Source of the DNA: Syntrophales bacterium
Lineage (GTDB): Bacteria; Desulfobacterota; Syntrophia; Syntrophales; UBA8958
Assembly (NCBI GenBank): GCA_023231165.1
Contig: JALNVY010000115.1
Location: 1 to 7,730, forward strand
Length of the DNA stretch: 7,730 nucleotides
Direction: 5' to 3'
The notes beneath the pieces were generated by a model. The model was not told where the DNA came from. It did no database searches and was given only the letters and a program-made list of their open reading frames with translations. The position numbers and the translations under genes were made by a program. Below are positions 1 to 6,112 of the stretch, in pieces (the first letter of the stretch is position 1; the number at the start of each line of letters is the position of its first letter).

Positions 1-11
1 AGCTCCTCTTT

Positions 12-122
12 TCAGCCCTGTTCGCCTGCCATTGTGTCATCGTATTCCTCCTCAAATCTTTTGGAGAAATCCTTGACATAATTCTGAGTTGCTGTGAAGA
101 TGCGGTTAATTAGACGCTTACG
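12..122 (-). pseudogene. C-terminal fragment of an unrecognised gene, truncated at its 5' side
   Basis: A 36-codon open frame on the minus strand ends at a TGA (complement of 12-14). It has a protein-like composition, with the segments NRIFTATQNYVKDF and KRFEEEYDDTMAGEQG, charged and probably helical. The frame is closed by an in-frame TAA at complement 123-125, and no ATG, GTG or TTG lies in a plausible initiating position near its beginning. This makes it look like the tail of a larger gene cut off where the repeat-protein sequence starts (about 110-130). I do not recognise the family. A chance open frame of this length is possible, so the call rests on residue composition and on the sharp change of sequence character beside it. 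Confidence 0.35.
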
Positions 123-127
123 TTACG

Positions 128-1831
128 ATCGATGGCGCAGTTGGAACTTCAGTTGACGTTCCCTTTACGACTGCGGGAAGATATGATGTGGCAACTATCG
201 TCTATCCAACGGATTACCCCAATTCATACAAGACAGGTACCGTTTCGGTAGTGGTTTCAGAATATCCTGCTCCTACGATCACGCTGGATGGTTCCACAAC
301 AAGTTATGAGGGTGAAACAAAGCAATACACTGTCACTCACGATTCAAGTTCACCTGTAGCAATCTCGTGGACGCTGAATGGTACCGTGATTGATGGCGCT
401 ACCGGTACTTCCGTGGACATTCCCTTTACGACGGTGGGCACTCAGAACGTTGCAGTCAGTGTGAATTTGACAGCATATCCCAATTCAAAAAGGACGGGTA
501 CCATTTCGGTGGTGGTTTCAGAATATCCGGCCCCGACAATTACGATGGGTGGCTCAACAACGAGCATCGTAGGTGAAACGAAGCAATACTCGGTCACTTC
601 TACTTCGACTGACCCTCTGACGATCGCATGGTCAATTAATGGAACAGTGATCGAAGGCGCAACCGGAACTTCAGTTGACATTCCCTTCTCAGCAACGGGC
701 AACTATGATGTAAGCGTAAGCGTCTATCCGACTGCATACCCCAATTCAAAAAGGACAGGCACCGTTTCGGTAGTTGTATCAGAATATCCTGCCCCGATAA
801 TTACGATAGCCGGTTCCACAACAAGTATCGTAGGTGAAACGAAGCAATACACGGTCACTTCTCCCTCAACTGATCCTCTGAAGATCGCTTGGTCGCTCAA
901 TGGCACTGTGATTGATGGCGCAGTTGGCGTCTCTGTTGACATCCCCTTTGCAACGGCTGGTACCCAAAACGCGGCAGTAATAGTTTATCCAACGGCATAT
1001 CCCAATTCAAAAGCGACAAGCGCCATTTCGGTAGTGGTTTCTGAGTATCCGGCACCCATGATCACGCTGGACGGACCCATGACAAGTAACGTAGGAGAAA
1101 CGAAGCGATATACTGCGACTTCTACCTCCACTGACCCTCTGACGATCTCGTGGACGCTCAATGGTGCCGTGATTGATGGCGATACCGGTACCTCCGTTGA
1201 CATTCCTTTTACGATGGCTGGCCCCCAGAACGTAGGCGTCACCGTCTATTCAACGGCGTATCCTGATTCGAAAAAGACAAGCAGCATCCTTGTAATGGTT
1301 TCGCAATACCCCGCTCCATCAATCACGATGGACGGTCCCACGACGGCTATCGCAGGGGGAACGGGACAATACACCGTCACTCACGATTCGAGTTTACCTG
1401 TAACAATCGCCTGGACACTCAATGGTATAGTGATCGAAGGTGCCATTGGTGCTTCGGTTGACGTATCCTTTGCGACGACAGGAAATTCTACCGTGGCAGT
1501 CACCGTCTATCCAACCGCGCATCCTGATTCAAAAAGAACGGGTTCTATCCCTGTGGTGGTTTCGGAATATAAAGCACCATCAATTACGATGGCCGGCCCC
1601 CGAACGAGTGCCGTAGGGGGAACGGGACAATACACCGTCACTCACAATTCGAGTTTACCCGTATCAATCGCCTGGACGCTCAATGGTAACGTGATTGAAG
1701 GTGCCACCGGTGCCTCTGTTGGCATCCCCTTCACGGCGGCGGGTAGCTATGATGTAGGCGTAACCGTCTATCCAACTGCATATCCTGATTCCAAACGGAC
1801 AGGTTCTCTGGCAGTCGCGGTTTCGGAAGTT
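128..1831 (+). repeat. Tandem 261-bp coding repeats (about 6.5 copies)
   Basis: The S-E-Y anchor codons recur at 257, 518, 779, 1040, 1301, 1562 and 1823, an exact 261-base (87-codon) period with no insertion or deletion between anchors. Full units are 266-526, 527-787, 788-1048, 1049-1309, 1310-1570 and 1571-1831, preceded by a partial unit from about 128. Units differ as mosaics: units 1, 5 and 6 carry a THDSS- or THNSS-type segment, whereas units 2, 3 and 4 carry a STSTDP- or SPSTDP-type segment at the same place. Units 1-3 have YPNSK and units 4-6 have PDSK. This pattern suggests duplication plus exchange between units. The sequence is coding, not CRISPR. Confidence 0.93.
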
Positions 1832-2905
1832 AAAGCGCCGTTGGTTGGACTCTCGACTATCAAAAGCGGTGTGGTGGGCAATACAATAACCCTTAAAGCG
1901 ACGGCAGTGGGTCAGATCGCAGGCATACCCCTGGTGGTGAAGTGGAAGCTGCCTGATGGAACAAGTGTCGATGCCTTGACCACGACATACACACCACGTC
2001 TCGAAGACGTGGGCACAGCCACTTTTAAATTCACCGCGTATCCTGAAGGATATCCGGATAGTACGAAAGAGTCGGAGCTACAAGTTCCGATAACGAATTA
2101 CGCACTTCCCACTTTCACGCTCAGGAACTATACCAAGAACACCGGCATAGCTCCATGGATAGTTGTTTACGGAGCGAACGCGAATCTCACTGGCATTACC
2201 AGTGGGACGTTAACTTATACATGGGACATGGGTGACGGTTCTGCGGTCAAACCAAACAAGAATAAGGCAACCCATACCTATACTCAACCCGGCAACTATA
2301 CCGTAACTTTAACGGTTACTGACGCGAAAGGAAACAGCACAGTAGTAACCGACATGATCATCGTAACGCCAGTATCCCCGATTTCTGTTGACGCAATTAC
2401 AGTGACAGGCACCAACAAATACATGAGGGCTCCTGTCGTTGGCATCTTCAAATCAACAATTTCCGGAGGTAATCCGAAAGCGGACAGATTTGTGAACTTC
2501 ACCTGGACAGTCAATGGACAGCCAGTGGGGCGGAATTCGAGTCAGGCAACCTATGAGTTTAAAGAGCCTGGGACCTATGAAATCGGTCTTACGGTAACAT
2601 CGATGAGCGGACTTACGGGTTCTGGAACAACGACGGTTGCGGTCAAAGAGAATATACCGCCGGAATGTACGATAGAAGCCACGGATTATCCGGATAGGAA
2701 GTACACGAAGCTGTTGTCGAAGTGTACTGACGAGGACGGCAGGATTCGGAGCTGGAGTTGGGATCTCGGTAACGGCCAGACGAAAAATACCGGCACCGTG
2801 TACGCCACTTACGCGGAGAGCGGAACCTACACGGTATCATTGACCGCCACCGACGACTCTGGCAGCTCAGTAACTGTCAGTCAGGACGTTTCGGCTCAAA
2901 GATAA
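188..2905 (+). CDS. Large Ig-like/PKD repeat surface protein (putative adhesin), apparently 5'-truncated
   Basis: A 905-residue protein, almost entirely beta-sandwich repeats. Residues 1-26 finish a partial repeat. Residues 27-548 are six tandem 87-residue Ig-like units, each opening with a PAP or KAP motif and carrying a GETKQY or GGTGQY strand, a W(T/S)LNG strand and a YP(N/D)SK turn. Residues 549-638 are a divergent seventh unit. Residues about 639-905 are three PKD-like domains, the first with the hallmark WDMGDGS and a YTQPGNYTVTLTV strand, the last with WSWDLGNG. Such arrays are typical of exported adhesive or structural proteins. No signal peptide, membrane anchor or catalytic domain is present. 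The GTG at 188 lacks a good ribosome site and falls inside a repeat; the frame stays open upstream to 110, and repeat homology reaches about 128, so the true N-terminus is probably missing. A terminator follows. A role on the cell surface or conjugative pilus is inferred from position only. Confidence 0.75.
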   Translation: MATIVYPTDYPNSYKTGTVSVVVSEYPAPTITLDGSTTSYEGETKQYTVTHDSSSPVAISWTLNGTVIDGATGTSVDIPFTTVGTQNVAVSVNLTAYPNSKRTGTISVVVSEYPAPTITMGGSTTSIVGETKQYSVTSTSTDPLTIAWSINGTVIEGATGTSVDIPFSATGNYDVSVSVYPTAYPNSKRTGTVSVVVSEYPAPIITIAGSTTSIVGETKQYTVTSPSTDPLKIAWSLNGTVIDGAVGVSVDIPFATAGTQNAAVIVYPTAYPNSKATSAISVVVSEYPAPMITLDGPMTSNVGETKRYTATSTSTDPLTISWTLNGAVIDGDTGTSVDIPFTMAGPQNVGVTVYSTAYPDSKKTSSILVMVSQYPAPSITMDGPTTAIAGGTGQYTVTHDSSLPVTIAWTLNGIVIEGAIGASVDVSFATTGNSTVAVTVYPTAHPDSKRTGSIPVVVSEYKAPSITMAGPRTSAVGGTGQYTVTHNSSLPVSIAWTLNGNVIEGATGASVGIPFTAAGSYDVGVTVYPTAYPDSKRTGSLAVAVSEVKAPLVGLSTIKSGVVGNTITLKATAVGQIAGIPLVVKWKLPDGTSVDALTTTYTPRLEDVGTATFKFTAYPEGYPDSTKESELQVPITNYALPTFTLRNYTKNTGIAPWIVVYGANANLTGITSGTLTYTWDMGDGSAVKPNKNKATHTYTQPGNYTVTLTVTDAKGNSTVVTDMIIVTPVSPISVDAITVTGTNKYMRAPVVGIFKSTISGGNPKADRFVNFTWTVNGQPVGRNSSQATYEFKEPGTYEIGLTVTSMSGLTGSGTTTVAVKENIPPECTIEATDYPDRKYTKLLSKCTDEDGRIRSWSWDLGNGQTKNTGTVYATYAESGTYTVSLTATDDSGSSVTVSQDVSAQR

Positions 2906-2946
2906 CATCCACGGGATATAAAAGCCTCCTGTGTGTAAAAATAGTT

Positions 2947-2977
2947 AAGGCCGGGCAGGGACTGTCCGGCCTTTTTT
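2947..2977 (+). terminator. Intrinsic terminator after the repeat-protein gene
   Basis: An 11-bp stem (2947-2957 with 2963-2973, one G-U pair, core GGCCGG) with a 5-base loop is followed by a run of six T (2972-2977). It lies about 40 bases after the repeat-protein stop and about 70 bases before traL. This separates the adhesin transcript from the tra operon, so traL needs its own promoter or read-through. Confidence 0.88.
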
Positions 2978-2987
2978 GTGCCCGACA

Positions 2988-3003
2988 GGAAGTAATATAG
3001 AAG
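2988..3003 (+). repeat. 16-bp direct repeat, copy 1 (before traL)
   Basis: The sequence GGAAGTAATATAGAAG occurs here and again, identically, at 5807-5822. This copy is in the leader between the terminator and traL. It contains TAATAT, which resembles a -10 element, but no -35 element at proper spacing is evident. A perfect 16-base match between two sites in a window this size is unlikely by chance, though the sequence is A-rich. Confidence 0.6.
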
Positions 3004-3045
3004 AAACAATGGAAAGCGTCATACGAGAAAGGAGAAAACAAACCA

Positions 3046-3315
3046 ATGACAAACATTGCACGCTACATAGACGATCCACCACAAATATTCTTTTGGCAGG
3101 TCGATGAGTTTATAGTTTTTGGATCCTGTTTTGCTCTGGGCACCATGGCCGGATCGCCCACCATAATGATAGCACTCGGATGCACCCTGGCGTATCTCTT
3201 GTCGAGGGTCAAGGCGGGCCGAGCGGACGGCTTTTTTATGCACATTTTATACTGGTCTGCGGGTCTGCCGCTGAAGGGATGCCCTCCCAGTTATATTCGT
3301 ACATATATCGAATAG
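3046..3315 (+). CDS. traL: TraL-like type IV conjugative transfer protein
   Basis: This 89-residue protein has the layout and length of the TraL family (F plasmid TraL is about 91 residues): an N-terminal RYIDDPPQIFFWQVDEF segment, a double hydrophobic stretch (about residues 22-53), then a basic turn (SRVKAGRADG) and a conserved-style HILYWSAGLP tail. TraL is a small inner-membrane component of F-type type IV secretion systems needed for pilus assembly. The start is supported by GGAG at 3031-3034, eleven bases before the ATG. It is the first gene of a tight operon, with traE following after ten bases. No pilin gene (traA) lies directly upstream as in the F plasmid; SXT-like systems also begin this gene block with traL. 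The family assignment is by recognition of motifs and gene order. Confidence 0.85.
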   Translation: MTNIARYIDDPPQIFFWQVDEFIVFGSCFALGTMAGSPTIMIALGCTLAYLLSRVKAGRADGFFMHILYWSAGLPLKGCPPSYIRTYIE

Positions 3316-3318
3316 GAG
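3314..3318 (+). promoter_or_regulatory. Ribosome binding site setting the GTG start of traE
   Basis: AGGAG overlaps the TAG stop of traL and sits seven bases before the GTG at 3326. This spacing supports GTG rather than a later ATG, and suggests translation of traE is coupled to termination of traL. Confidence 0.75.
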
Positions 3319-3325
3319 AAGTGTA

Positions 3326-3949
3326 GTGGAATATAACAAATGGATAAGGGACTGGAAGACGGCGCTGGCGGAGAATTTCTTTCTCCGCTCCCTGTGCCTA
3401 CTCTTAGGCATAGGCCTGATTCTGAACGCAACTGTGTTCCGGTCGAAGGAGCGCATCATAATTTCGCCTCCGCAGGTTACGAAGGAATTCTGGCTTGAAT
3501 CGAACAAGGCGTCATCGGAGTACTTGGAGCAGATGGGGGCCTTCTTCGCGACGTTGGGCGGCAATCTGTCCCCCGCGAGCGCCGAATACAATGTATCGAC
3601 CCTACTGGGCTTTGTAAGCACCCCTATACACGCCGAAGTAAAGCGCGAATTTGCAGCTCAGGCGCAGTATATCAAGAAACACAATATCACCCAGGCGTAT
3701 TTCCCGGCGGCGGTGAATGTTGATCGAGAAAATGGCACCGTAACCGTGTCAGGCGAGGTTGTGCGAAATATCGGAACGGTGAGGATCGACAAAGAAGAAA
3801 TGGTGATCCACATGAAGTTCACGATGGAAAATTACAAGCTCTGGTTACAGGAATTCTACACGGAATATCCTGCTCGTCTCAAGGAAGAAAAGAGGACAAA
3901 GTCAGGACAGTTCCAGACAGATAAGATTAAGGAAAAGGAAAAACCATGA
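3326..3949 (+). CDS. traE: TraE-like type IV conjugative transfer protein
   Basis: This 207-residue protein matches the TraE plan (F TraE is about 188 residues): a short cytoplasmic N-terminus, one membrane segment at about residues 18-36 (LRSLCLLLGIGLILNATVF), then a periplasmic domain with the family-like PPQVTKEFWL motif at 48-57 and a beta-rich middle (GTVTVSGEVVRNIGTVRI). The C-terminus is a charged, Lys/Glu-rich tail. TraE is the VirB5/VirB8-region assembly protein of F-type systems and is anchored in the inner membrane. It starts at a GTG with a well placed ribosome site, and its TGA overlaps the ATG of traK by four bases, which implies translational coupling. Order, sizes and topology agree with the canonical traL-traE-traK block. 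Confidence 0.85.
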   Translation: MEYNKWIRDWKTALAENFFLRSLCLLLGIGLILNATVFRSKERIIISPPQVTKEFWLESNKASSEYLEQMGAFFATLGGNLSPASAEYNVSTLLGFVSTPIHAEVKREFAAQAQYIKKHNITQAYFPAAVNVDRENGTVTVSGEVVRNIGTVRIDKEEMVIHMKFTMENYKLWLQEFYTEYPARLKEEKRTKSGQFQTDKIKEKEKP

Positions 3950-4749
3950 AAAAAATACTATTATCGCTGCTGACTATTGTGATTGTAGCGGGCGTGTTCG
4001 CCACAAGCTTATTGGCACTGCAAACAGTGACTCTCTCAGAAGGGGCAACTAAGTTCATTGACATCTCCCAGAAGGATCTAAACGTTATCAAGGTGCCCTC
4101 GGCAGCCGGTCTCAAGGCATACACGACCAGTCGGGTAATAGACGTCAAGGTGGAAGGCGACAGCATTTACATCAATCTGCTGGACAAGAGCGCCACCGCA
4201 CCGCAGGAATTGTTTGTGGTGGCGGGCACGGGTACATATCTGTTGATGCTGACACCCAAAGGTGTACCCGCTGAGATGGTCGTTGCCCGGATCCCGGCTG
4301 AGACGATTCAAGATGCGGAACAATGGGAAAAAAACCAAGATCATGTGTCCAGCCTCAAGGAACTCATCAAGGCCATGTATCTTGAGATTCCGCCCATGGG
4401 GTTCAGCGTGAACAACAAGGAAAAGCGGGATGCGACTACCTGGCTTGGCACACAACGACAGGTCGTTGCCCGCTATACAGGCGCGTCTTTGGAAGGCGAA
4501 GTTCATGAACTTAAGAACGTTTCCGATAAACCGCTTCGTGTGGTTGAAAACGAGTTTTACGATCGGGGCGTTCTGTCTGTCTCTGTTGAACGCCATGAGA
4601 TTCCACCGGGGGAACGCACGACAATTTATATTGTCAGTCGTTCCGCAACGCAGCGGGAGACGGACAAAATGCTTCTAAAATACAACCCTCTGGACATCTT
4701 GGGAAATAAGGTAAAGGGAGGGGGGACGACAACGTCAAACAAGCAATGA
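3946..4749 (+). CDS. traK: TraK-like type IV secretion system secretin-domain protein
   Basis: This 267-residue exported protein has an N-terminal signal peptide (MKKILLSLLTIVIVAGVFAT, with cleavage likely near residue 25). It has no lipobox cysteine. The mature part opens with a strand-rich domain containing EGATKFIDISQKDLNVIKV (about 32-50) and a secretin-like segment ending QELFVVAGTGTYLLMLTPK (about 87-105), as in TraK/VirB9-type proteins. The C-terminal half (about 160-235) is a second beta-rich domain. In F-type systems TraK forms an outer-membrane-associated ring with TraV and TraB. The length is close to F TraK (about 242). It overlaps traE by four bases and the next gene by four bases. 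The usual next gene, traB, is absent: what follows is unrelated. Confidence 0.85.
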   Translation: MKKILLSLLTIVIVAGVFATSLLALQTVTLSEGATKFIDISQKDLNVIKVPSAAGLKAYTTSRVIDVKVEGDSIYINLLDKSATAPQELFVVAGTGTYLLMLTPKGVPAEMVVARIPAETIQDAEQWEKNQDHVSSLKELIKAMYLEIPPMGFSVNNKEKRDATTWLGTQRQVVARYTGASLEGEVHELKNVSDKPLRVVENEFYDRGVLSVSVERHEIPPGERTTIYIVSRSATQRETDKMLLKYNPLDILGNKVKGGGTTTSNKQ

Positions 4750-4952
4750 TGAGAATCATTAGGTGCATACGGATCGACAAGGACATATGGGAAGATACAC
4801 GCAATGCCGTTATAGAGGACAAAACCTACATCAGCCACTTAATCGAGGCTCTGTTGAGGTCGTATCTCCTTGAAAGAGCTATTGCTATGGCATCGTACAC
4901 ATTGAAAGGAACGATTTACGAACATGATGCAAAGCCTGGGAATAAAAGTTGA
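4746..4952 (+). CDS. Small ribbon-helix-helix-like protein, possible DNA-binding regulator
   Basis: This 68-residue protein begins with a beta-strand-like stretch (RIIRCIRIDKDIWED, residues 3-17) followed by two predicted helices (about 18-24 and 28-44, ISHLIEALLRSYLLERA). The strand-helix-helix layout and the IRIDKDIW lead-in resemble CopG/Arc-type repressors that bind DNA as dimers. Such small regulators are common in conjugative elements, where they control transfer genes or relaxosome assembly, but that role here is inferred. Its ATG overlaps the traK stop (ATGATGA), so translation is probably coupled; a G-rich purine run (4716-4725) lies too far upstream to be an ideal ribosome site. The typical central turn is weak, so the fold assignment is moderate. 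The next small gene begins inside its 3' end. Confidence 0.6.
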   Translation: MMRIIRCIRIDKDIWEDTRNAVIEDKTYISHLIEALLRSYLLERAIAMASYTLKGTIYEHDAKPGNKS

Positions 4953-5100
4953 CCGAGTGACCTATGCCAACCCTGCAACCGGCTTCGTCGTGATACGGGG
5001 GCTGGAAGGAACGAAGGCCGACGTGACGGCTGTAGACATCTTGCCTGATGTTATGTCGAACATCGACACGGCCCGGCGGCTGACCTTGATGGGAGTGTAG
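4924..5100 (+). CDS. 58-residue protein resembling only the N-terminal domain of RecD2 helicases
   Basis: The frame begins ATG ATG and ends at TAG 5098-5100. The residues KVDRVTYANPATGFVVIRG (8-26), followed by a strand containing ADVTAVDILPDV, closely resemble the N-terminal OB-like domain at the start of RecD2-type (RecD-like) ATP-dependent helicases, which reads roughly as a V-x-R-V-T-Y-x-N-x-x-x-G-F-x-V pattern. The match stops at about LTLMGV, where RecD2 proteins continue; no Walker A, helicase motif or RecD2 linker is present downstream. It overlaps the RHH-like gene by 29 bases in another frame. Either it is a remnant of a recD2 gene left by deletion, or a free-standing small domain. 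It is not a helicase. The start could also be the second ATG at 4927. Confidence 0.6.
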   Translation: MMQSLGIKVDRVTYANPATGFVVIRGLEGTKADVTAVDILPDVMSNIDTARRLTLMGV

Positions 5101-5106
5101 GGAATC

Positions 5107-5814
5107 GTGGAAGTCCTGTTTCGACATCCAGGCGTAATGATGCTCGCAATGACTCTCTGGTGGGTTGTGCCCTTGTTCGTTGTGAACATCATGACTCATC
5201 CGTCTCTTCTGCACATGCAATCTCATATGGTCTATATTGTCATTATTTTTCTTTCCGCCAGCGCGGCAATCACTCTGATCGCCATCAGCGCAGCAACAAA
5301 TATATGGGCTTATGCAACAAACTGGGGGCGATACCATATCCTCTGCACCGTCTACACCATTCAGATGATTTTCACTCTCCTGATCGTACTGGCGCTCAAT
5401 GCCTGCCGGATGATCGGGTATTATGGAGGCGACCCGGAGGGGAGTGTGGAGATGTTGTTTATCCCGTCCACTCTGCTGTATTTCGTACTGGGTGTTTTCG
5501 TCAGATGGGGCTGCAAGGTGGACGAATGGATCAGGGAACGACAACGTACGCTCGTAATAAGGCAGGTCAGGAAGGAGAGGATCGCTAAGCATGACCAAAA
5601 TGCGGACAGGCGGCGCGGCGATGGGGGATGGATGGGCGTCATTTTTATACTCAAGTTTGGGCTCTTAATTCTTGGCACCTGGATCGCTTATCAGTCATGG
5701 CAAGCGGGCACGTTAGAGGAAGACATGACGAGGTATGCGGACGAAATAATTGAAGCCGTGAAAACCACGTTAGAGTCCAGAGAATCCAGGTCAACTATCA
5801 TGCCTTGGAAGTAA
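5107..5814 (+). CDS. Unrecognised five-pass inner-membrane protein
   Basis: This 235-residue protein has five likely membrane segments, at about residues 9-29, 41-64, 77-98, 115-133 and 174-196, and a strongly basic loop (about 143-172, rich in Arg and Lys) between the fourth and fifth. By the positive-inside rule that loop is cytoplasmic, which places the N-terminus inside and the C-terminal acidic-to-basic tail outside. I do not recognise the family and no enzymatic motif is apparent. It starts at a GTG six bases after the RecD2-like frame ends, with only a weak ribosome site (AGGGA at 5099-5103); an ATG at 5137 is an alternative that would trim ten residues. As the last member of the tra-linked operon it might be an element-specific membrane function such as entry exclusion or envelope anchoring, but this is speculation. 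Confidence 0.72.
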   Translation: MEVLFRHPGVMMLAMTLWWVVPLFVVNIMTHPSLLHMQSHMVYIVIIFLSASAAITLIAISAATNIWAYATNWGRYHILCTVYTIQMIFTLLIVLALNACRMIGYYGGDPEGSVEMLFIPSTLLYFVLGVFVRWGCKVDEWIRERQRTLVIRQVRKERIAKHDQNADRRRGDGGWMGVIFILKFGLLILGTWIAYQSWQAGTLEEDMTRYADEIIEAVKTTLESRESRSTIMPWK

Positions 5815-5822
5815 TATAGAAG
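5807..5822 (+). repeat. 16-bp direct repeat, copy 2 (end of membrane-protein gene)
   Basis: Identical to 2988-3003 (GGAAGTAATATAGAAG). Here it covers the last codons and the TAA stop (5812-5814) of the membrane-protein gene. With the first copy it brackets the entire traL-to-membrane-protein block, 2988-5822. Confidence 0.6.
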
Positions 5823-5840
5823 TATAAATGAGGTTAGCGG

Positions 5841-5891
5841 ATGAGTGAGATAGAATTTGCGTATGAACTTAGCGCCCTTGCCGAGGGATGA
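5841..5891 (+). CDS. Very short reading frame with ribosome site (16 residues)
   Basis: The sequence MSEIEFAYELSALAEG is preceded by GAGG at 5830-5833, seven bases before the ATG. The TGA overlaps the ATG of the next frame (GGATGA). It may be a leader peptide or the start of a decayed gene. Only the ribosome site and coupling support it. Confidence 0.2.
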   Translation: MSEIEFAYELSALAEG

Positions 5892-6016
5892 AAAAAGCAG
5901 GACAAGATAGAGAGGATCCACTGATGGAAGTGTTTATGAAAGTAACAGATTTTATCGATCATGCCAGCATGAAATCGCCTACACTCCGTTCATGCAGGAC
6001 ATGGACAGAGGAATAA
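5888..6016 (+). CDS. Short reading frame coupled to the preceding one (42 residues)
   Basis: It starts at ATG 5888 inside the stop of the 16-residue frame and ends at TAA 6014-6016. The first half (MKKAGQDREDPLMEVFMKV then TDFIDHAS) looks like protein, the second half less so. An alternative ATG at 5924 has a better ribosome site (AGAGGA, 5910-5915). A different frame across the same bases reads YTPFMQDMDRGIIVYSP before a stop at 6034, so a frameshifted remnant is possible. No family is recognised. Between 6017 and 6112 I see nothing but a leader for the HTH gene. Confidence 0.25.
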   Translation: MKKAGQDREDPLMEVFMKVTDFIDHASMKSPTLRSCRTWTEE

Positions 6017-6112
6017 TCGTGTACTCTCCATAGGAAAGCAAAGAATCGGACATCTTATGGAAATCACTCGTTCCGGCACTGAATATTACACTAAGAGCGT
6101 AAAGGACATATT

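Noticed and set aside
442..1242. Three similar minus-strand frames of 72-86 residues opposite the repeats
   Set aside because: They recur with the 261-base period because they are the antisense of the repeat units; they have no ribosome sites and no family resemblance.
128..1831. Regular repeats as a possible CRISPR array
   Set aside because: The period is 261 bases, the repeats are contiguous and in one open reading frame, and they encode clear Ig-like domains.
2976..2998. Promoter for traL from TTGTGC and TAATAT
   Set aside because: The two hexamers are only 11 bases apart, too short for a sigma-70 promoter; no better pair was seen before traL.
3009..3107. Short frame before and into traL as a possible pilin (traA)
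   Set aside because: Only 32 codons, strongly basic, no hydrophobic segments and out of frame with traL; it does not resemble a pilin.
4078..4596. 172-residue minus-strand frame
   Set aside because: Fully opposite traK, which has a signal peptide, family features and operon overlaps; the antisense product has no recognisable domain.
5160..5588. 142-residue plus-strand frame inside the membrane-protein gene
   Set aside because: Out of frame with the membrane segments, rich in His, Ser and Arg, with no ribosome site or domain.
4885..5598. 237-residue minus-strand frame
   Set aside because: Composition rich in His, Asp, Gln and Pro, opposite the RecD2-like frame and the membrane protein; the plus-strand frames have better protein character and operon context.
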